Shown: positions 31,172-31,439 of the stretch, piece after piece
Numbering within the stretch: position 1 is the first letter of the stretch
Layout: every line of letters begins with the position of its first letter
Source of the DNA: Fodinibacter sp035633415
GTDB lineage: Bacteria; Actinomycetota; Actinomycetes; Actinomycetales; Dermatophilaceae
Direction of reading: 5' to 3'
Length of the DNA: 31,439 nt
Assembly (NCBI GenBank): GCA_035633415.1
Contig: DASQEZ010000216.1
Span: forward strand, 1-31,439
Translations under genes and position numbers: made by a program
The notes under the pieces: generated by a model
Databases searched by the model: none
What the model was told of the DNA's origin: nothing
What the model saw: only the letters and a program-made list of their open reading frames with translations

Positions 31172-31439
31172 GCGGCCCGGAGCTGTCGGCAGTACCCAAG
31201 GAGGTGCGGGCCTACCAGGGCGCGACGGCCGGCGTCGTGACCCGAGCGGTCGCGAACACCATCGACGCCGTCGTCGTCGGCGTGATGGTCGGCGCGTGCT
31301 ACCTGGGGCTGGTCTCCGTCAAGTTCCTCCTCGACCCTCGGACCTTCACGTGGCCGGACGGGCACTTCCTCGCGGGCCTGACCTTCACGCTCTCCCTCTC
31401 GGTCGTGTACCTCTGGCTCTCCTGGTGGCTCTGGGGCCG
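31168..31439 (+). CDS. RDD-family membrane protein, N-terminal part (truncated by window edge)
   Basis: An open frame from GTG 31168 to the window edge, about 90 residues. It begins with a soluble stretch, SGPELSAVPKEVRAYQG, then ATAGVVTRAVANTIDAVVVGVMVGACYLGLV, whose R-x-x-A-x-x-x-D pattern (Arg then Asp at the entry of the first helix) is the RDD signature. A second hydrophobic stretch begins at LTFTLSLSVVYLWLSWWLWG. RDD proteins are small polytopic membrane proteins, mostly of unknown function, some linked to transport or Na+/H+ antiport. The start overlaps the stop of the repeat-protein gene (GTGA), indicating one operon. The remainder is missing. Confidence 0.8.
   Translation, partial: MSGPELSAVPKEVRAYQGATAGVVTRAVANTIDAVVVGVMVGACYLGLVSVKFLLDPRTFTWPDGHFLAGLTFTLSLSVVYLWLSWWLWG

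Overview
The window is very GC-rich DNA with tightly packed genes, many GTG starts and frequent 4-base GTGA/ATGA overlaps. It carries the mtrA-mtrB-lpqB block followed by comF, hpf and secA, an order conserved in Actinobacteria. I infer a high-GC actinobacterium, probably of the Micrococcales (Intrasporangiaceae-like); the exact taxon is a guess.

Region 1 (1-8558) is an envelope glycan module. It starts with a truncated family-2 glycosyltransferase on the minus strand. A plus-strand operon follows, encoding a PIG-V-like membrane mannosyltransferase and two GT87/DUF2029-type alpha-mannosyltransferases. Next come three polytopic membrane proteins of a shared GT-C-like layout, two on the minus strand and one diverging on the plus strand. 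Polyprenol-phosphate-mannose-dependent glycan assembly at the outer face of the membrane is the best reading.

Region 2 (8565-18063) is a Tad/Flp pilus locus: three small Flp pilin genes (the first two a tandem duplication), a strong hairpin, then cpaB, cpaE, cpaF, tadB and tadC. The TadB protein is unusual because a secreted von Willebrand A domain with an intact MIDAS is fused to its N-terminus. A minus-strand two-component pair faces the locus, and its GAF-containing histidine kinase has a degenerate ATP-binding domain. No prepilin peptidase or TadE/F/G gene lies in the window.

Region 3 (18112-30178) holds the MtrAB-LpqB signalling operon, comF, the ribosome hibernation factor hpf (preceded by a candidate leaderless 16-codon ORF), an orphan NarL-type regulator, a YcaQ-type DNA glycosylase and a tandem-GNAT protein facing it across a 15-bp hairpin. 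It ends with secA.

Region 4 (30179-31439) has two hairpins, a protein containing eleven perfect-length nonapeptide repeats, and the start of an RDD-family membrane protein translationally coupled to it.

Several starts follow a TANNNT-like box by 6-7 bases, which suggests leaderless transcripts. No rRNA, tRNA, insertion sequence, prophage or CRISPR array was seen. No gene-free stretch exceeds about 190 bases.
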